Numbered from the stretch's first letter, positions 26,903-36,673 are shown. The stretch is 64,000 nucleotides of DNA from Allosalinactinospora lopnorensis (GCF_000981225.1 NZ_LAJC01000002.1:123282-187281), one strand, 5' to 3'. Numbers and translations: made by a program. The notes: a model not told the origin generated them from the sequence alone.

Positions 26903-27855
26903 GTGAGCGACATGGATTCCGAACGCGATGCTTTGGACGCCTACAGCCGGGTCGTCACGTCCGTGGCGGACCAGGTGCGGCCGAGTGTGGTCGCCCTCAG
27001 CGTGCGGAGCGGGCGGGGCGCCGGAGCCGGTTCCGCCGTGCTCTTCGACGACGAAGGCGGCCTTCTCACGAGCGCCCACGTTGTGGCGGAGGCGGACACC
27101 GGGACGGCGACGTTCAGCGAGGGGGCGGAATCCCGATTCCACGTGGTCGGCTCAGACCCGCTGTCGGACCTCGCGGTGCTGCGTGTGGCGGACGGCGGGC
27201 ACACGCCGTCCGTACGGGCGACGCTCGGCGACGCCGACACGTTGCGGATCGGCCAGCTCGTGGTCGCGGTGGGCAACCCGATGGGACTCGGCGGGTCGGT
27301 GACAGCAGGCGTGGTATCCGGCCTCGGCCGGTCGCTGCCGGCCCGGGAAGGACGCCACCTCCGGTTGATCGACGACGTGATCCAGACCGATGCCGCGCTC
27401 AACCCCGGCAACTCCGGTGGGGCGCTTGCCGACTCCTCGGGACGCCTCGTCGGGATCAACACCGCGGTCGCGGGCTACGGGCTCGGGCTGGCGGTGCCCG
27501 TGAACTCCACGACGCGGCACATCATCGACGAGCTCGCCTCCACAGGCCGGGTGCGGCGGGCGTGGCTGGGGGTGGCCGGGGTGCCCTTTCCGCTGCCTCC
27601 CCGGCTGACCCAGCGGATGCAGCAACGGCGCGGGCTGCGCGTCGTGGAGGTGGTACCGGGAAGCCCGGCGGGAACCGCCGGGATCTACCTGGCGACGTGC
27701 TCATCTCCGCCGGCGGCCAGCCGCTGGAGAACGTGCAGGCCCTGCAGCGCCTGATGCTCGGCCCGGCGATCGGCAGCCGGCTGCCGATTACCCTGCTCCG
27801 TCGCGGCGCGCTGGTGGACGTGGTGGCGATCCCCGCTGAACTGGCCGCCAGCTGA
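26903..27855 (+). pseudogene. HtrA/DegP-like serine protease with PDZ domain, apparent frameshift
   Basis: About 317 aa when frames are joined. From GTG 26903 (ATG 26912 also possible) runs a trypsin-like domain: VRPSVVALSVRSGRGAGAGSAVLF, LLTSAHVV (His), SDPLSDLAVLRV (Asp), VVAVGNPMGLGGSVTAGVVSGLGR, QTDAALNPGNSGGAL (Ser). The PDZ domain starts RGLRVVEVVPGSPAGTAGIYL and then goes out of frame at 27691; adding one G restores GDVLISAGGQPLENVQALQRLMLGPAIGSRLPITLLRRGALVDVV to 27855. Without repair the protein ends at 27754 with a nonsense tail. No signal peptide or membrane anchor, unlike most HtrA proteins, so it would be cytosolic quality control. Confidence 0.8.
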
Positions 27856-27916
27856 CCGGTGCGCCGCCGGGCGAGCGGGGACCGGGGAAGGCGCGCGGGA
27901 GTGCCGTGCGCGGCGG

Positions 27917-28777
27917 TCAGCCGTATGTCTTCAGGTGGGTGAGGATCGGGGGGATGATGCGCTCGGGGTCTTCTTCGGGAAGCCAGTGCGTAGCGTTGTC
28001 GAGGGCGATGAAGTCGTAGGGGCCGGCAGCCCAGGAGGCTGTCCTCTCGGCCGCGGCTGCGGTGAAGGCCAGGTCGTACTCGCCCCAGAGGTAGAGAGTG
28101 GGCACGGTGACCGGTGGCACGTCGAAGTCCCTGTCGTCCATCGCCCGGTACCAGTTCAACGCGGCCGTCAGCGCGCCCGGTTCCCTGAGCCGCCGGATGT
28201 TGTCCTCGACCAGGTCGGCCGGCACCCGGTCCTGGTAGATGGCGCGCAGTGCCGCCGCATCGTCGTCCAGCAGCACCTGCTCGGCCTTGCTCTCGGCGCG
28301 GAGCAGCTGAACGTAGGCCAGGTGCTCGCGTTGCTCGGCGGATTCCGCCAGGACCGCGGACAGGGCGCCGGGATGGGGGGTGGCGAGTGCGGTCAGTGTG
28401 ATGATCCGATCGGGGGCGGTGGCCGCCACCGACCATCCGATCGCGCCGCCCCAGTCGTGGCCGACGAGGTGGAACCGCTCAGCGCCGAGGGCGTCGGCGA
28501 AGCCGAGCGCGTCGTCCGCGAGCTTCGGCCCGGCGTAGTCGGCGGGGTCCTCCGGTCTCGCTTCGGGGGAGTAGCCGCGCTGGTTCACCGCGACCGCGCG
28601 GTACCCGGCCCGCGCCACCGCCGCTATCTGCTCCCGCCAGCACGTTGCGAACTCCGGGAACCCGTGCAGGAACAGCACCAGAGGCCCGGTCTCGGGGCCG
28701 GTGGCCAGGGCGTCGAAGACCAGCGGACCACGGCGGAGGGTGAGCGCAACCGTGCCGGGAACGAGCTCAGCGGACAT
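27917..28777 (-). CDS. Alpha/beta hydrolase, epoxide hydrolase-like
   Basis: 286 aa from ATG 28777 with AGAGAGGG in front. Oxyanion motif [17 protein letters not shown], nucleophile elbow [11 protein letters not shown] (Asp, as in epoxide hydrolases and haloalkane dehalogenases), acid in [11 protein letters not shown] and His in [16 protein letters not shown] helical cap lies between. Asp rather than Ser at the elbow, with GYSPEARP before it, supports epoxide hydrolase class. The substrate is unknown. Transcribed alone, divergent from the DUF2236 gene. Confidence 0.85.
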   Translation of the reverse strand: MSAELVPGTVALTLRRGPLVFDALATGPETGPLVLFLHGFPEFATCWREQIAAVARAGYRAVAVNQRGYSPEARPEDPADYAGPKLADDALGFADALGAERFHLVGHDWGGAIGWSVAATAPDRIITLTALATPHPGALSAVLAESAEQREHLAYVQLLRAESKAEQVLLDDDAAALRAIYQDRVPADLVEDNIRRLREPGALTAALNWYRAMDDRDFDVPPVTVPTLYLWGEYDLAFTAAAAERTASWAAGPYDFIALDNATHWLPEEDPERIIPPILTHLKTYG

Positions 28778-28893
28778 GGGGCCCTCTCTGCGATGGTCCG
28801 GACTTAAAACCGCTGTCCTCCGCAGCCTACCGACCGGATGGTCGCTAGACTTGCCAATGCCTGAGACCGGTGGTCGAGGGGGAGGGCGCACGG

Positions 28894-29829
28894 ATGATGA
28901 GACCGACGGTCACCCTGCCGGAGAGCGTCACGTGGCGGATCCATCTCGACAGGGCCATGTGGGTGGCGGGGGTGCGCGCCCTCATGCTGCAGGCCCTGCA
29001 CCCTGTCGCTATGCAGGGCGTATGGCAGCGCTCGGATTTCATGCGCGATCCGATGGAGCGGTTGCTGCGCATCGCCCACTTCGTCGCGATCACCACGTAC
29101 GGCAGTCCCGAGGAGGCCGAAGCGCTGGGGCGCCGGGTCCGCGCGGTGCACCACCGGTTGTCGTTCACCGATCCGGCGACCGGCGAGCAGCGCCGGGTGG
29201 ACGAGCACGACCTGCTGGTGTGGGTGCACTGTGCCGAGGCCGCCTCCTACCTGGAAGTGGTGGCGCGTGCCGGACTGCCGCTCACCCGGGGCGACGCCGA
29301 CCGCTACCTGGCCGAGCAGTCGCACACCGCGACCTACGTCGGGTTGACCCCGGCCGACGTCCCCACGTCGGTCGGCGAGATGCGTGAGTACCTCGCCGGC
29401 GTCCGCCCCGCGCTGAGGGCCACACCGGAGGCGAAGCAGGCGGTGCGGTTCCTGCTGTGGCCCACCGTCCCCGAGCGGCTGAAGCGGTTCACCGTGCTGA
29501 AGCCGGCGTGGTTTCCCATCGGAGCCCTCGCCTACTACTGCCTGCCGGCCTGGGCGCGTCACGCATACGGGGTGCTTCCGGAGTTCCCGGGTGCCCAGGC
29601 CGCGACGACGGAGGCGCTGCACGCTCTGCGGCAGGCGCTGAACGCGAGCCCCAAGCCTCTGTACAACCGGCTGTTCGACGAGGCGACCGTGCGCAGTGCC
29701 GAGGCCGCGCGCGAGCGCCTGGCCGCCGTGGGCTACGACGTCCGCGGAGGCTTCCCCCGGTCGGCGGGGGAGGCCCGGCGCGGCCGGTCTCCCGCACCGG
29801 GGCGGCGGTTGTCCGAGAAAGCCCGCTGA
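28894..29829 (+). CDS. DUF2236 (MpaB/latex-clearing-like) family protein
   Basis: 311 aa from ATG 28894, with GAGGGGGAGGG about 8 bp upstream; GTG 28870 would place this purine run inside the gene. Family marks are RALMLQALHPVAMQGVWQRSDFMRDPMERLLRIAHFVAITTYGS, VDEHDLLVWVHCAEAASYLEVV, and FLLWPTVPERLKRFTVLKPAWFPIGALAYYCLPAWARHAYG. DUF2236 proteins are haem-binding oxygenase-like proteins; latex-clearing protein and mycophenolic acid MpaB belong to the wider group. The conserved His in ALHPVA and VHCAE could serve haem binding. Physiological role unknown. Confidence 0.8.
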   Translation: MMRPTVTLPESVTWRIHLDRAMWVAGVRALMLQALHPVAMQGVWQRSDFMRDPMERLLRIAHFVAITTYGSPEEAEALGRRVRAVHHRLSFTDPATGEQRRVDEHDLLVWVHCAEAASYLEVVARAGLPLTRGDADRYLAEQSHTATYVGLTPADVPTSVGEMREYLAGVRPALRATPEAKQAVRFLLWPTVPERLKRFTVLKPAWFPIGALAYYCLPAWARHAYGVLPEFPGAQAATTEALHALRQALNASPKPLYNRLFDEATVRSAEAARERLAAVGYDVRGGFPRSAGEARRGRSPAPGRRLSEKAR

Positions 29830-29970
29830 GCGGGGCGTGCAGCGTGGCCGGGGCACTCTGGCGGCTGTGCGCCCCGCCGCCGGGGTCTTCTTCCCGGCCC
29901 TCGTTCCGGTCGGCCGGGGCCGCGGCGTGCGACCACGCGGAAGGCGGACCGGAGGCCGGCGTGGTTCGCG

Positions 29971-30921
29971 TCACCAGGCGCGGGCCTCTTCCAGGAGGCG
30001 GTCGTGGACGGCGGCCAGGTCGGGGGTGTCCTCCACCCCCGGCCGCTGGACGAGGTAGCCGGTATTGACCGGGGGGTCGTCAGGCTCCAGGAGCGGTACC
30101 AGGGTGCCTCGGGTGAGCTCGTCGAGGCAGAGATAGCGGGGAAGAACCGTGACGCCTGCTCCGGCGGCGACGCTGGAGAGGACGCCACGCAGGTCGGGGA
30201 TGATGACGGAGGCGTGGCAGCTCAGGCGTACGCCGAAGACGTGACGCCAGTAGCGGCGCACGATGGGCAGGTCCTCGGCGTAGGAGACGAGGGGGACGCC
30301 GCGCAGAGCCGCAGGACCCTCCGCGGCGACACGGGCCGGGCCGATCCTCTCCGCCCATTCCTGTGACGCGACCAGCACGAACTCCTCGTCCATCATCGGT
30401 ACCGCGGTGAGAGTGCGGCCGCGCGGGCGGATAGCGGAGATCACCAGGTCGTAGTGGCCGGCGCGCAGGCCGGCGAGCAGGTCGTCGGCCAGGCCTGTGG
30501 TGATCCGGAGGCGTACCCCCTGGTCGACCAGAGGCGCGAGCGCCGGCAGCACGCGCACGCAGAGCAGCTCGGCGGGACCGGCCAGGTGCACGGGAGAGGC
30601 GGAGGCGGCCGTACGGGCCGGGCCCGTGACCGCCTCCAGGGCGTCCAAAGGCGCGGCGACCCGGGCCGCCAGGTCGTCGGCGACCGGGGTGGGCGCGACA
30701 CCGCGGGGCAGCCGCTTGAAGAGCTCGCGCCCCATCTGCTGTTCCAGAGACCGTATCTGGGCGGTGATGGTCGGCTGGGCCAGCCCCAGCAGATGAGCGG
30801 CTGCGGTGAGGGAGCCCGCCCGGTGAACGGCGAGAAACGTCCGTAGGCGGGTGAGATCGAGCGGACCTGCGGGTGCCGGGGCCTCCGCCTGCTCCGGTCT
30901 ATCGGGTTCGCTATGGCTCAT
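29971..30921 (-). CDS. LysR-family transcriptional regulator
   Basis: 316 aa. The N-terminal helix-turn-helix is LTRLRTFLAVHRAGSLTAAAHLLGLAQPTITAQIRSLEQQMGRELFKRLPRGVAPTPVADDLAARV, preceded by a 22-residue acidic/Pro-rich tail. The effector domain resembles a periplasmic binding fold (HYDLVISAIRP, EEFVLVASQEWAERIG, GVTVLPRYLCLDEL). Divergent from the DUF3099 gene; the hydrolase-DUF2236 pair lies behind it. Target not evident. Confidence 0.88.
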   Translation of the reverse strand: MSHSEPDRPEQAEAPAPAGPLDLTRLRTFLAVHRAGSLTAAAHLLGLAQPTITAQIRSLEQQMGRELFKRLPRGVAPTPVADDLAARVAAPLDALEAVTGPARTAASASPVHLAGPAELLCVRVLPALAPLVDQGVRLRITTGLADDLLAGLRAGHYDLVISAIRPRGRTLTAVPMMDEEFVLVASQEWAERIGPARVAAEGPAALRGVPLVSYAEDLPIVRRYWRHVFGVRLSCHASVIIPDLRGVLSSVAAGAGVTVLPRYLCLDELTRGTLVPLLEPDDPPVNTGYLVQRPGVEDTPDLAAVHDRLLEEARAW

Positions 30922-31151
30922 CTGGTTATTTTATTCATTTTCGGATGGATTGCCGATCCGGATCCGATGCCGCGGACGAGACGGGGCGGGGCCGCTGCAC
31001 GAACGATCGGCCGTACGCGGTGCGGCTCCCGTTCGCCGGTGAGCCGTCCGACCCCGCTGGTCAGCGGGGCGGGCGGTGCGTAGCGCGGCGGCTCGTCGGC
31101 AGCACCGGCACGGAACGGTTCCGCCCCGGACGCCGGGAGTAGGCTGGCTTT

Positions 31152-31370
31152 ATGAAACGGCGCGTGCGCCGCTATGCGTGGTTGATGAGTATCTGTCTGG
31201 TGCTGTTCGCCGGTTCGCTGCCGGTCTACTACGTTCTCGGTGTCGGATGGGCACTCGCGATGTGCCTGGTCGCGATGGTGATTCCGCCTTTCGCCGCGAT
31301 CGTCGGCAACATCTCCGATCCCAGGGACCCCCAGGACCACGACTCTCTCTACGGCCCGAACGCCGAATAG
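31152..31370 (+). CDS. DUF3099 small membrane protein
   Basis: 72 aa, ATG start. Two membrane helices, YAWLMSICLVLFAGSLPVYYVLG and WALAMCLVAMVIPPFAAIVGN, follow an Arg-rich start; the tail ends with DPQDHDSLYGPNAE. This is the DUF3099 pattern seen across actinobacteria. Function unknown. Confidence 0.8.
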   Translation: MKRRVRRYAWLMSICLVLFAGSLPVYYVLGVGWALAMCLVAMVIPPFAAIVGNISDPRDPQDHDSLYGPNAE

Positions 31371-31897
31371 CCCTTGCCCGCCGTCCGGGAAGCGGGGTCG
31401 GGGAGTCCGGGACGGTCGCGCCCGGGCTCCCCGACCGCCCGCCAGGGGGCACGGGGTCCGGTTCCGGAACAGCTCGAAGAGCTGGGGCGTGCGGGAATCG
31501 ACCTGCTGCTGCGCATGCGCGACCCGGCACGGCGACCGCAGGAGCCGCAGCAGATCGTGCTGCCGGCACACCTGGTGATCCGGGACTCCACCGGATCCGC
31601 GCCCGGCTGGTCCGCTTCCGGGCGGCGCGGCCCGCGGCTTCGGCCACGGCGAGACCGCGAAACGCCGGGTGGTTCGCCGCCGTGCGGTAGGGGCCGTCAA
31701 CCTGCGCGAAATGGCCCCGGCCGCGCGCTGGGGCGGGGGAGAGCGCGTTTCCCGGCGGCGGACCATCGGGGGTGGGGGAGGGGGCCGCCCCGGTGGCCGC
31801 TCCATTGCCGCGGCGCGGCTGTTCTCGTTGACGCGGGCGCGTTCCGCGCCGTGCCCGCTTGCCGCGAGGTGCGAGCCCGAGCGCGGTCGGCGGTCGA
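31371..31897. other. Region without intact gene, holding a LacI remnant
   Basis: 527 bp between DUF3099 and the aminotransferase. Apart from the LacI-like fragment at 31458-31595 I see no coding signal with family similarity in either strand. Confidence 0.5.
31458..31595 (+). pseudogene. Remnant of a LacI-family regulator C-terminus
   Basis: 46 codons read PVPEQLEELGRAGIDLLL...PQQIVLPAHLVIRDSTG, the standard C-terminal end of LacI/GalR repressors, where the text runs xxEELGRxAxDLLL...VxLPxxLVxRxST. No DNA-binding domain or sugar-binding core lies upstream; the preceding sequence codes for DUF3099. It has no start of its own and is probably a deletion scar. Confidence 0.6.
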
Positions 31898-32995
31898 TCA
31901 GCGGCCCAGCACCCGCCGCAGGGCGGCCAGGACCAGCTCGGCCCGGTCGAGGCGGGCGTTGTGACCCATCAGGCCGATTCGCCAGATCGACGACGCGTAG
32001 TCGGCCACGCCGGCCCCGATCTCGATGCCGTACTCGGTGAGCAGCTGTTCCCGGACCTTCGCGGAGTCCGCTCCCTCGGGCACCCGCACCGAGGTCAGCT
32101 GGGGAAGCCGGTGGCCTTCGGCGGCGAACAGCTCCAGACCCATCTCCTGCAGGCCCTCCTGCAGCCGCCGCCCCGCGGCGCGGTGCCGGTCGACCACGGC
32201 GTCCAGTCCCTCGTCCAGGACGCGCTCCAGGGCGGTGTCGAGTGAGGCGATCATCGCCACGGGCGCGGTGTGGTGGTAGGTACGCCCGCCGGGGCCGCCG
32301 CGTACGTAGCTCCCCAGCAGGCCGAGGTCGAGATACCACACCGGGGGGATCTCCACGCGGCGCTGCCACGCCCGTTCGGAGAAGGTGAAGGGAGCCAGCC
32401 CCGGCGCGACGCCCAGGCACTTCTGGGTGCCCGAGTAGGCGATGTCCACCCCCCAGTCGTCCACCGCGACATCGATCCCGCCCAGTGAGGTCACGCAGTC
32501 GGCCAGCAGCAGCGCCTCAGGTGAGTGCTCCCGCAGCGCCGCGCCCAGCGCGGCGATGTCGCTCCGCACGCCGGTGGAGGTCTCGGCGTGCACCGCCGCG
32601 ACGATGGTGGGCGACGGGTGCGCCGCCAGGACGCGCTCCACGTCCACGGGCCCGCCCCAGGTGTGGTCCACCCGCACGACCTCGGCACCGTACCGAGCCG
32701 CCACCTCGCACATGCGCACGCCGAACAGTCCGTTGACCGCGATCACCGCGACGTCGCCGGGCCGGACGACGTTGGCGAACGCGGCCTCCATGCCGATCGA
32801 TCCGGTCCCCGATAGAGGGAGCGTCACCGGGTTCGCAGTACCCCACACGGTGCGCAGGCGCTCGCAGGTGCGCTCCAGAGTGGCGATGAACTCGGGGTCC
32901 AGATGGCCCAGCAGTGGCGCCGCCAGTCCCGCGGTGGCCTCTGGGTAGGGGTTGCTCGGTCCGGGTCCTAGAAGTGTGCGCTCGGTCAAAGCCAT
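31898..32995 (-). CDS. Class V PLP aminotransferase, alanine-glyoxylate aminotransferase-like
   Basis: 365 aa from ATG 32995; the open frame upstream is not family-like. Starts with LLGPGPSNPYPEATAGLAAPLLGHLDPEF, the AGXT/serine-glyoxylate aminotransferase signature. Further marks: LSGTGSIGMEAAFANVVRPGD (PLP phosphate binding), VHAETSTGVRSDI, LLLADCVTSLGGIDVAVDDWGVDIAYSGTQKCLG with the Schiff-base Lys in GTQKCL, and YHHTAPVAM. Transfers an amino group between alanine or serine and glyoxylate. Divergent from an Xaa-Pro aminopeptidase gene. Confidence 0.9.
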   Translation of the reverse strand: MALTERTLLGPGPSNPYPEATAGLAAPLLGHLDPEFIATLERTCERLRTVWGTANPVTLPLSGTGSIGMEAAFANVVRPGDVAVIAVNGLFGVRMCEVAARYGAEVVRVDHTWGGPVDVERVLAAHPSPTIVAAVHAETSTGVRSDIAALGAALREHSPEALLLADCVTSLGGIDVAVDDWGVDIAYSGTQKCLGVAPGLAPFTFSERAWQRRVEIPPVWYLDLGLLGSYVRGGPGGRTYHHTAPVAMIASLDTALERVLDEGLDAVVDRHRAAGRRLQEGLQEMGLELFAAEGHRLPQLTSVRVPEGADSAKVREQLLTEYGIEIGAGVADYASSIWRIGLMGHNARLDRAELVLAALRRVLGR

Positions 32996-33328
32996 GAAGA
33001 TCACTGTAAGGGCAGGCCGCCGCCCGCCGAAGCACCACCCACCGCGATGTGCCCGCTGTATTCGGAAGCGAGCTGAGGGTGACAGCTTAAGGGCGTCCGC
33101 CGGCCGGCGCTGTACAGGGCGCGGGAGGGCTCGCCGCGACAGCATTCCACTGGGCGCAGCCCTTGGCGGGCGGCTCGGCCGGGTCCCGCGTGCGCAGACC
33201 CGGTCAAGGGGCGATGCGGAACAGCGACCGGGCCCGGTTCGCGCGCGCTGCGTCCCGCCCCTCGCCCTCGTACGATGGAAGTGCCACCGCCACGGAGCGG
33301 GAAGCCGCACTCGACGAGGAGGGCCACC
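32996..33328. other. Divergent intergenic region
   Basis: 333 bp between the aminotransferase and pepP-like starts. It presumably holds both promoters. I recognise only the ribosome-binding site GAGGAGGG at 33315-33322. Confidence 0.4.
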
Positions 33329-34843
33329 GTGAACGACCAGCAGCGTCCCAACGCCGAGACAGCCCAGGACGGCGCCGGAACCGACGCACCGGTGTTCACG
33401 CCCCGGAAGAACGGTCCGTACCGGCGGGTGTCGGAGGAACTCGCGGCCTGGATGCGCACCGGCTGGGCCGACACCGAACGCCGCGACCTGCGTCCCGTCG
33501 AGCAGGCGCCCTACACCGCCAAGCGCCGCGCCGCGCTGGGCGCGCGCTTCCCCGGGGAGCGCCTGGTCGTCCCGGCCGGCCACCTCAAGACCCGCTCCAA
33601 CGACACCGAGTACCCGTTCCGCGCCGCCTGCGACTACGTCTACCTCACGGGCGACCAGTCCGACGGCGGCTGCCTGGTGCTGGAGCCGGCCGCCGGCGGC
33701 GGCCACGAGGCCATCGTGTACCTGCTGCCCCGCTCCGACCGGGAGAACGGGGAGTTCTGGCTGGACGGGCGCGGTGAGCTGTGGAACGGGAGGCGCGACA
33801 GCCTCGCCGAGGCCGGCCACCTGCTCGGCCTGGCCACGCACGACGTCCGCGCGCTTCCCACCGCCCTTAAGGAGGCGCCCGCCGCGCCCACACGGATCGT
33901 CCGCGGCCACGACCCAGTGCTGGAGGAGGTACTGCGTGTGCTGCGGGGGGATGACGAGGAGGCGGAGAAGCTCGCGGCCGAACGCGACGGCGAGCTCGCC
34001 GTCCACCTGGCAGACGCCCGCCTGATCAAGGACGAGTGGGAGATCGGCCAGCTGCAGCAGGCCGTCGACTCCACCGTGCGCGGGTTCGCCGACGTCGTCG
34101 CCGCCCTACCGAAGGCCGAAGCCACCTCCGAACGCTACATCGAGGGCACGTTCTTCCTGCGCGCCCGCGTTGAGGGAAACGACGTCGGCTACGGCACCAT
34201 CGCCGCTTCCGGGCCCAACGCCACGACCCTGCACTGGCAGCGCAACGACGGCCCGGTGCGGGCCGGTGAGATGCTGCTGCTGGACGCCGGCGTGGAGACC
34301 ACGACCCTGTACACCGCTGACGTCACCCGCACCCTGCCGATCTCGGGCAGGTTCACCGATGTGCAGCACCGGGTCTACGACCTGGTCTTCGCCGCCCAGG
34401 AGGCCGGTATCGCCGAGGTCGCGCCGGGCAGGCCGTTCCGGGCCTACCACGAGGAGGCGCAGCGCGTCCTGGCCGAAGGCCTGATCGAGTGGGGACTGCT
34501 GGAGGGGCCGGTGGAACGGGTCCTCGATCTCGGGCTGCAGCGCCGCTACTCGCTGCACGGCACGGGGCACATGCTCGGTCTGGACGTGCACGACTGCGCG
34601 ATCGCCCGCACCGAGTGCTATGTCCACGGCGACCTGGAACCGGGCATGGTGCTCACCGTCGAGCCGGGGCTGTACTTCCAGCCCGACGACCTGACCGTTC
34701 CCGAGGAGCTGCGCGGCATCGGCGTACGGATCGAGGACGACGTGCTCGTCACGGCCGAGGGCAACCAAGTGCTCTCGGCGGCGCTGCCGCGCAGCTCCGA
34801 GGACGTCGAGGCCTGGCTCGCCGAGAGGCTCCCCGCGGTTTAG
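33329..34843 (+). CDS. pepP: Xaa-Pro aminopeptidase (M24B)
   Basis: 504 aa from GTG 33329, with GAGGAGGG at 33315-33322. N-terminal AMP_N domain: YTAKRRAALGARFPGERLVVPAGHLKTRSNDTEYPFRAACDYVYLTGD. The pita-bread catalytic domain holds the di-metal ligands: LLDAGVE...YTADVTRTLPISG (two Asp), HGTGHMLGLDVHD (His), VLTVEPGLYF (Glu) and GVRIEDDVLVT (Glu). It cleaves N-terminal residues preceding proline, using Mn2+. Cytosolic, no signal peptide. Confidence 0.94.
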   Translation: MNDQQRPNAETAQDGAGTDAPVFTPRKNGPYRRVSEELAAWMRTGWADTERRDLRPVEQAPYTAKRRAALGARFPGERLVVPAGHLKTRSNDTEYPFRAACDYVYLTGDQSDGGCLVLEPAAGGGHEAIVYLLPRSDRENGEFWLDGRGELWNGRRDSLAEAGHLLGLATHDVRALPTALKEAPAAPTRIVRGHDPVLEEVLRVLRGDDEEAEKLAAERDGELAVHLADARLIKDEWEIGQLQQAVDSTVRGFADVVAALPKAEATSERYIEGTFFLRARVEGNDVGYGTIAASGPNATTLHWQRNDGPVRAGEMLLLDAGVETTTLYTADVTRTLPISGRFTDVQHRVYDLVFAAQEAGIAEVAPGRPFRAYHEEAQRVLAEGLIEWGLLEGPVERVLDLGLQRRYSLHGTGHMLGLDVHDCAIARTECYVHGDLEPGMVLTVEPGLYFQPDDLTVPEELRGIGVRIEDDVLVTAEGNQVLSAALPRSSEDVEAWLAERLPAV

Positions 34844-34897
34844 CGGCGCGCGCCGTCCGGTCGGCGGCGCACCCGTGCTCGGGGCCGCCGCCCGGCG

Positions 34898-35563
34898 TCA
34901 GCCCGCGCCGTGCTCGTTGTACGTTCCGGCGAGCTCCTGGCCGGACAGCGCGTGGACGGCGGCCATGATCTCGTCGGTGACCACCCGGCGGGCCCTGCCC
35001 GGCCTGAGGTGGTCGTAGCCGGTCGAGAAGTCCATGGGGGCGCCGAAACGCACCCGTACCGGGCTGATCCGCGGCAGCCGCGCGCCGACCGGCTGGATCC
35101 GTTCGGTCCCCCACAGCGCGACGGGAACGACGGGCGCTTCGGACGTCATCGCCAGATGGGCCACACCCGTCCGGCCGCGGTACAGCCGTCCGTCGCGCGA
35201 GCGGGTGCCCTCCGGGTAGACCGCGAAGGCCTCCCCGTCCTTGAGGAGCCGCAGTCCCAGGTCCAGCGCCTCAAGTGCCTCCCGCCCGGTGCCGCGCCTC
35301 ACCGGTACCGCGCCGAGCGCGCTGAACATCGCCCTGGACAGCCACCCCTTCGGCCCGGTGCCCTCGAAGTACTCCGACTTGGCCAGGAAGCGGACGCGGC
35401 GCGGTACGGCCAGCGGAATCACCACGCTGTCGCAGAAGGACAGGTGGTTGCTGGCCAGGATCACCGGGCCGGTCGCAGGGATGTGCTCCAGCCCTTCGAC
35501 CGCGGGCCGGTACAGCAGCCTGCCCACTGCCGCTCCCACCCGCCGCACTGTGCCGTAGAGCAC
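34898..35563 (-). CDS. 1-acyl-sn-glycerol-3-phosphate acyltransferase (PlsC family)
   Basis: 221 aa. The NHxxxxD catalytic motif NHLSFCD is near residue 40, followed by RFLAKSEYFEG, GAVPVRRG, VYPEGTRSRDGRLYRGRTGVAHLA (phosphate-binding EGT motif) and PVVPVALWGTE. It acylates lysophosphatidic acid to phosphatidic acid at the inner membrane face. It may instead act on another lysolipid. Divergent from the ion-channel gene. Confidence 0.9.
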   Translation of the reverse strand: MLYGTVRRVGAAVGRLLYRPAVEGLEHIPATGPVILASNHLSFCDSVVIPLAVPRRVRFLAKSEYFEGTGPKGWLSRAMFSALGAVPVRRGTGREALEALDLGLRLLKDGEAFAVYPEGTRSRDGRLYRGRTGVAHLAMTSEAPVVPVALWGTERIQPVGARLPRISPVRVRFGAPMDFSTGYDHLRPGRARRVVTDEIMAAVHALSGQELAGTYNEHGAG

Positions 35564-35720
35564 TTGTCTCCCACCGATATCGCCGCAGTTACCGGGAACT
35601 CCACTGTATCTCCATCTCCGCTGGTCCTGACGCTGCGTTCCGGGCCCTTGCCGGAAGGGGCGGCGGCCGGTCAGGCCGCCGATGTGCCACTGTTACGGCC
35701 GCGTGGTGCAATAGGTCGGC

Positions 35721-36476
35721 GTGGAGAGTGGAAACGAAAGACTCGAACGGTGGCAGCGGCACTCCGAGCTGCCCTTGGTCAGTGCGGCGCTGGTGTTCCT
35801 CGCGGCCTATGCGTGGCCGATCCTCGACACTGGTCTCGCCCAGCACTGGCAGTCGGTGTGCTGGGCGCTCACCTGGATAACCTGGGCCGTTTTCGTCGCC
35901 GACTACGCGGTGCGGCTGAGCCTGGCGCGGCACCGCCTGGCCTACGCGCGCGCCAACCTCCTCGACCTCGCGATCATCCTGCTGCCGGCGCTGCGGCCCC
36001 TGCGGCTGCTCCGGCTGATCACGGTCGTGCACGTGCTGAACCGGAGGCTGGAGGTGTCGCTGCGCAAGAACGTCACGCTGTACGCGACCGTCACCTCGTG
36101 CCTGGTCCTTTTCTGCGCGGCACTGGCGCTGCTGAAGGCCGAGCGCGGCGTCCCCGGGGCGACCGTCGCCACGTTCGAGGACGCGCTGTGGTGGTCGGCG
36201 GTCACCGTGACCACCGTCGGCTACGGCGACTTCTACCCTGTCACCACGACGGGTCGGCTGATCGCGGTCGGACTGTTCCTCGGCGGGATCGCCCTGCTGG
36301 GCGTGGTGACCGGGACGCTTACCTCATGGTTCGTGGAGAAGGTGGACGAGTCGCACGAGGCGACCACCGCGACGCGGGCGGAGGTCGAGGCGCTGACGGC
36401 CGAGGTCCGGGCGCTGCGTGCGGAGCTGACCGCCAGGGGCGGCAGGGACACCGAGAGCGCCGGCGGGCCCGACTGA
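35721..36476 (+). CDS. Voltage-gated-type potassium channel
   Basis: 251 aa, GTG start. Six membrane segments; S4 is RPLRLLRLITVVHVLNRRLEVSLRKN with spaced Arg residues, the pore loop carries the K+ filter TTVGYGDFYPVT, and S6 is LIAVGLFLGGIALLGVVTGTLTSWFV. A C-terminal coiled coil (ATRAEVEALTAEVRALRAELTA) probably holds the tetramer together. Isolated gene; no regulatory domain such as RCK. Confidence 0.9.
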   Translation: MESGNERLERWQRHSELPLVSAALVFLAAYAWPILDTGLAQHWQSVCWALTWITWAVFVADYAVRLSLARHRLAYARANLLDLAIILLPALRPLRLLRLITVVHVLNRRLEVSLRKNVTLYATVTSCLVLFCAALALLKAERGVPGATVATFEDALWWSAVTVTTVGYGDFYPVTTTGRLIAVGLFLGGIALLGVVTGTLTSWFVEKVDESHEATTATRAEVEALTAEVRALRAELTARGGRDTESAGGPD

Positions 36477-36608
36477 CCTCCCGCGGTCCCTGAGGTTGCG
36501 GGTGTGATTCCGCAGAGGCCGGTTTCTCCACGACGCCGGCCCCCGGACGCGGCCTGCTCACTCCTGAACTCTTCTGAACGCGCGGGTCGATACGCCGCCC
36601 GGCGGCCC

Positions 36609-36632
36609 GCCGGGGCCGGTTCCGGCCCCGGC
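36609..36632. terminator. Near-perfect palindromic hairpin
   Basis: Arms GCCGGGGCCGG and CCGGCCCCGGC separated by two T residues. It lies 133 bp after the channel stop and 42 bp before the TetR start. It may be a terminator or a structured leader; no U-run follows. Confidence 0.45.
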
Positions 36633-36673
36633 CTTACCTTGTACGCTGAGATTCGGAGGGAGGATAGACGTAG

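Noticed and set aside
36609..36632. Palindrome before TetR as its autoregulatory operator
   Set aside because: All G/C arms with almost no loop and unlike the AT-rich operator at 37707; kept only as a hairpin.
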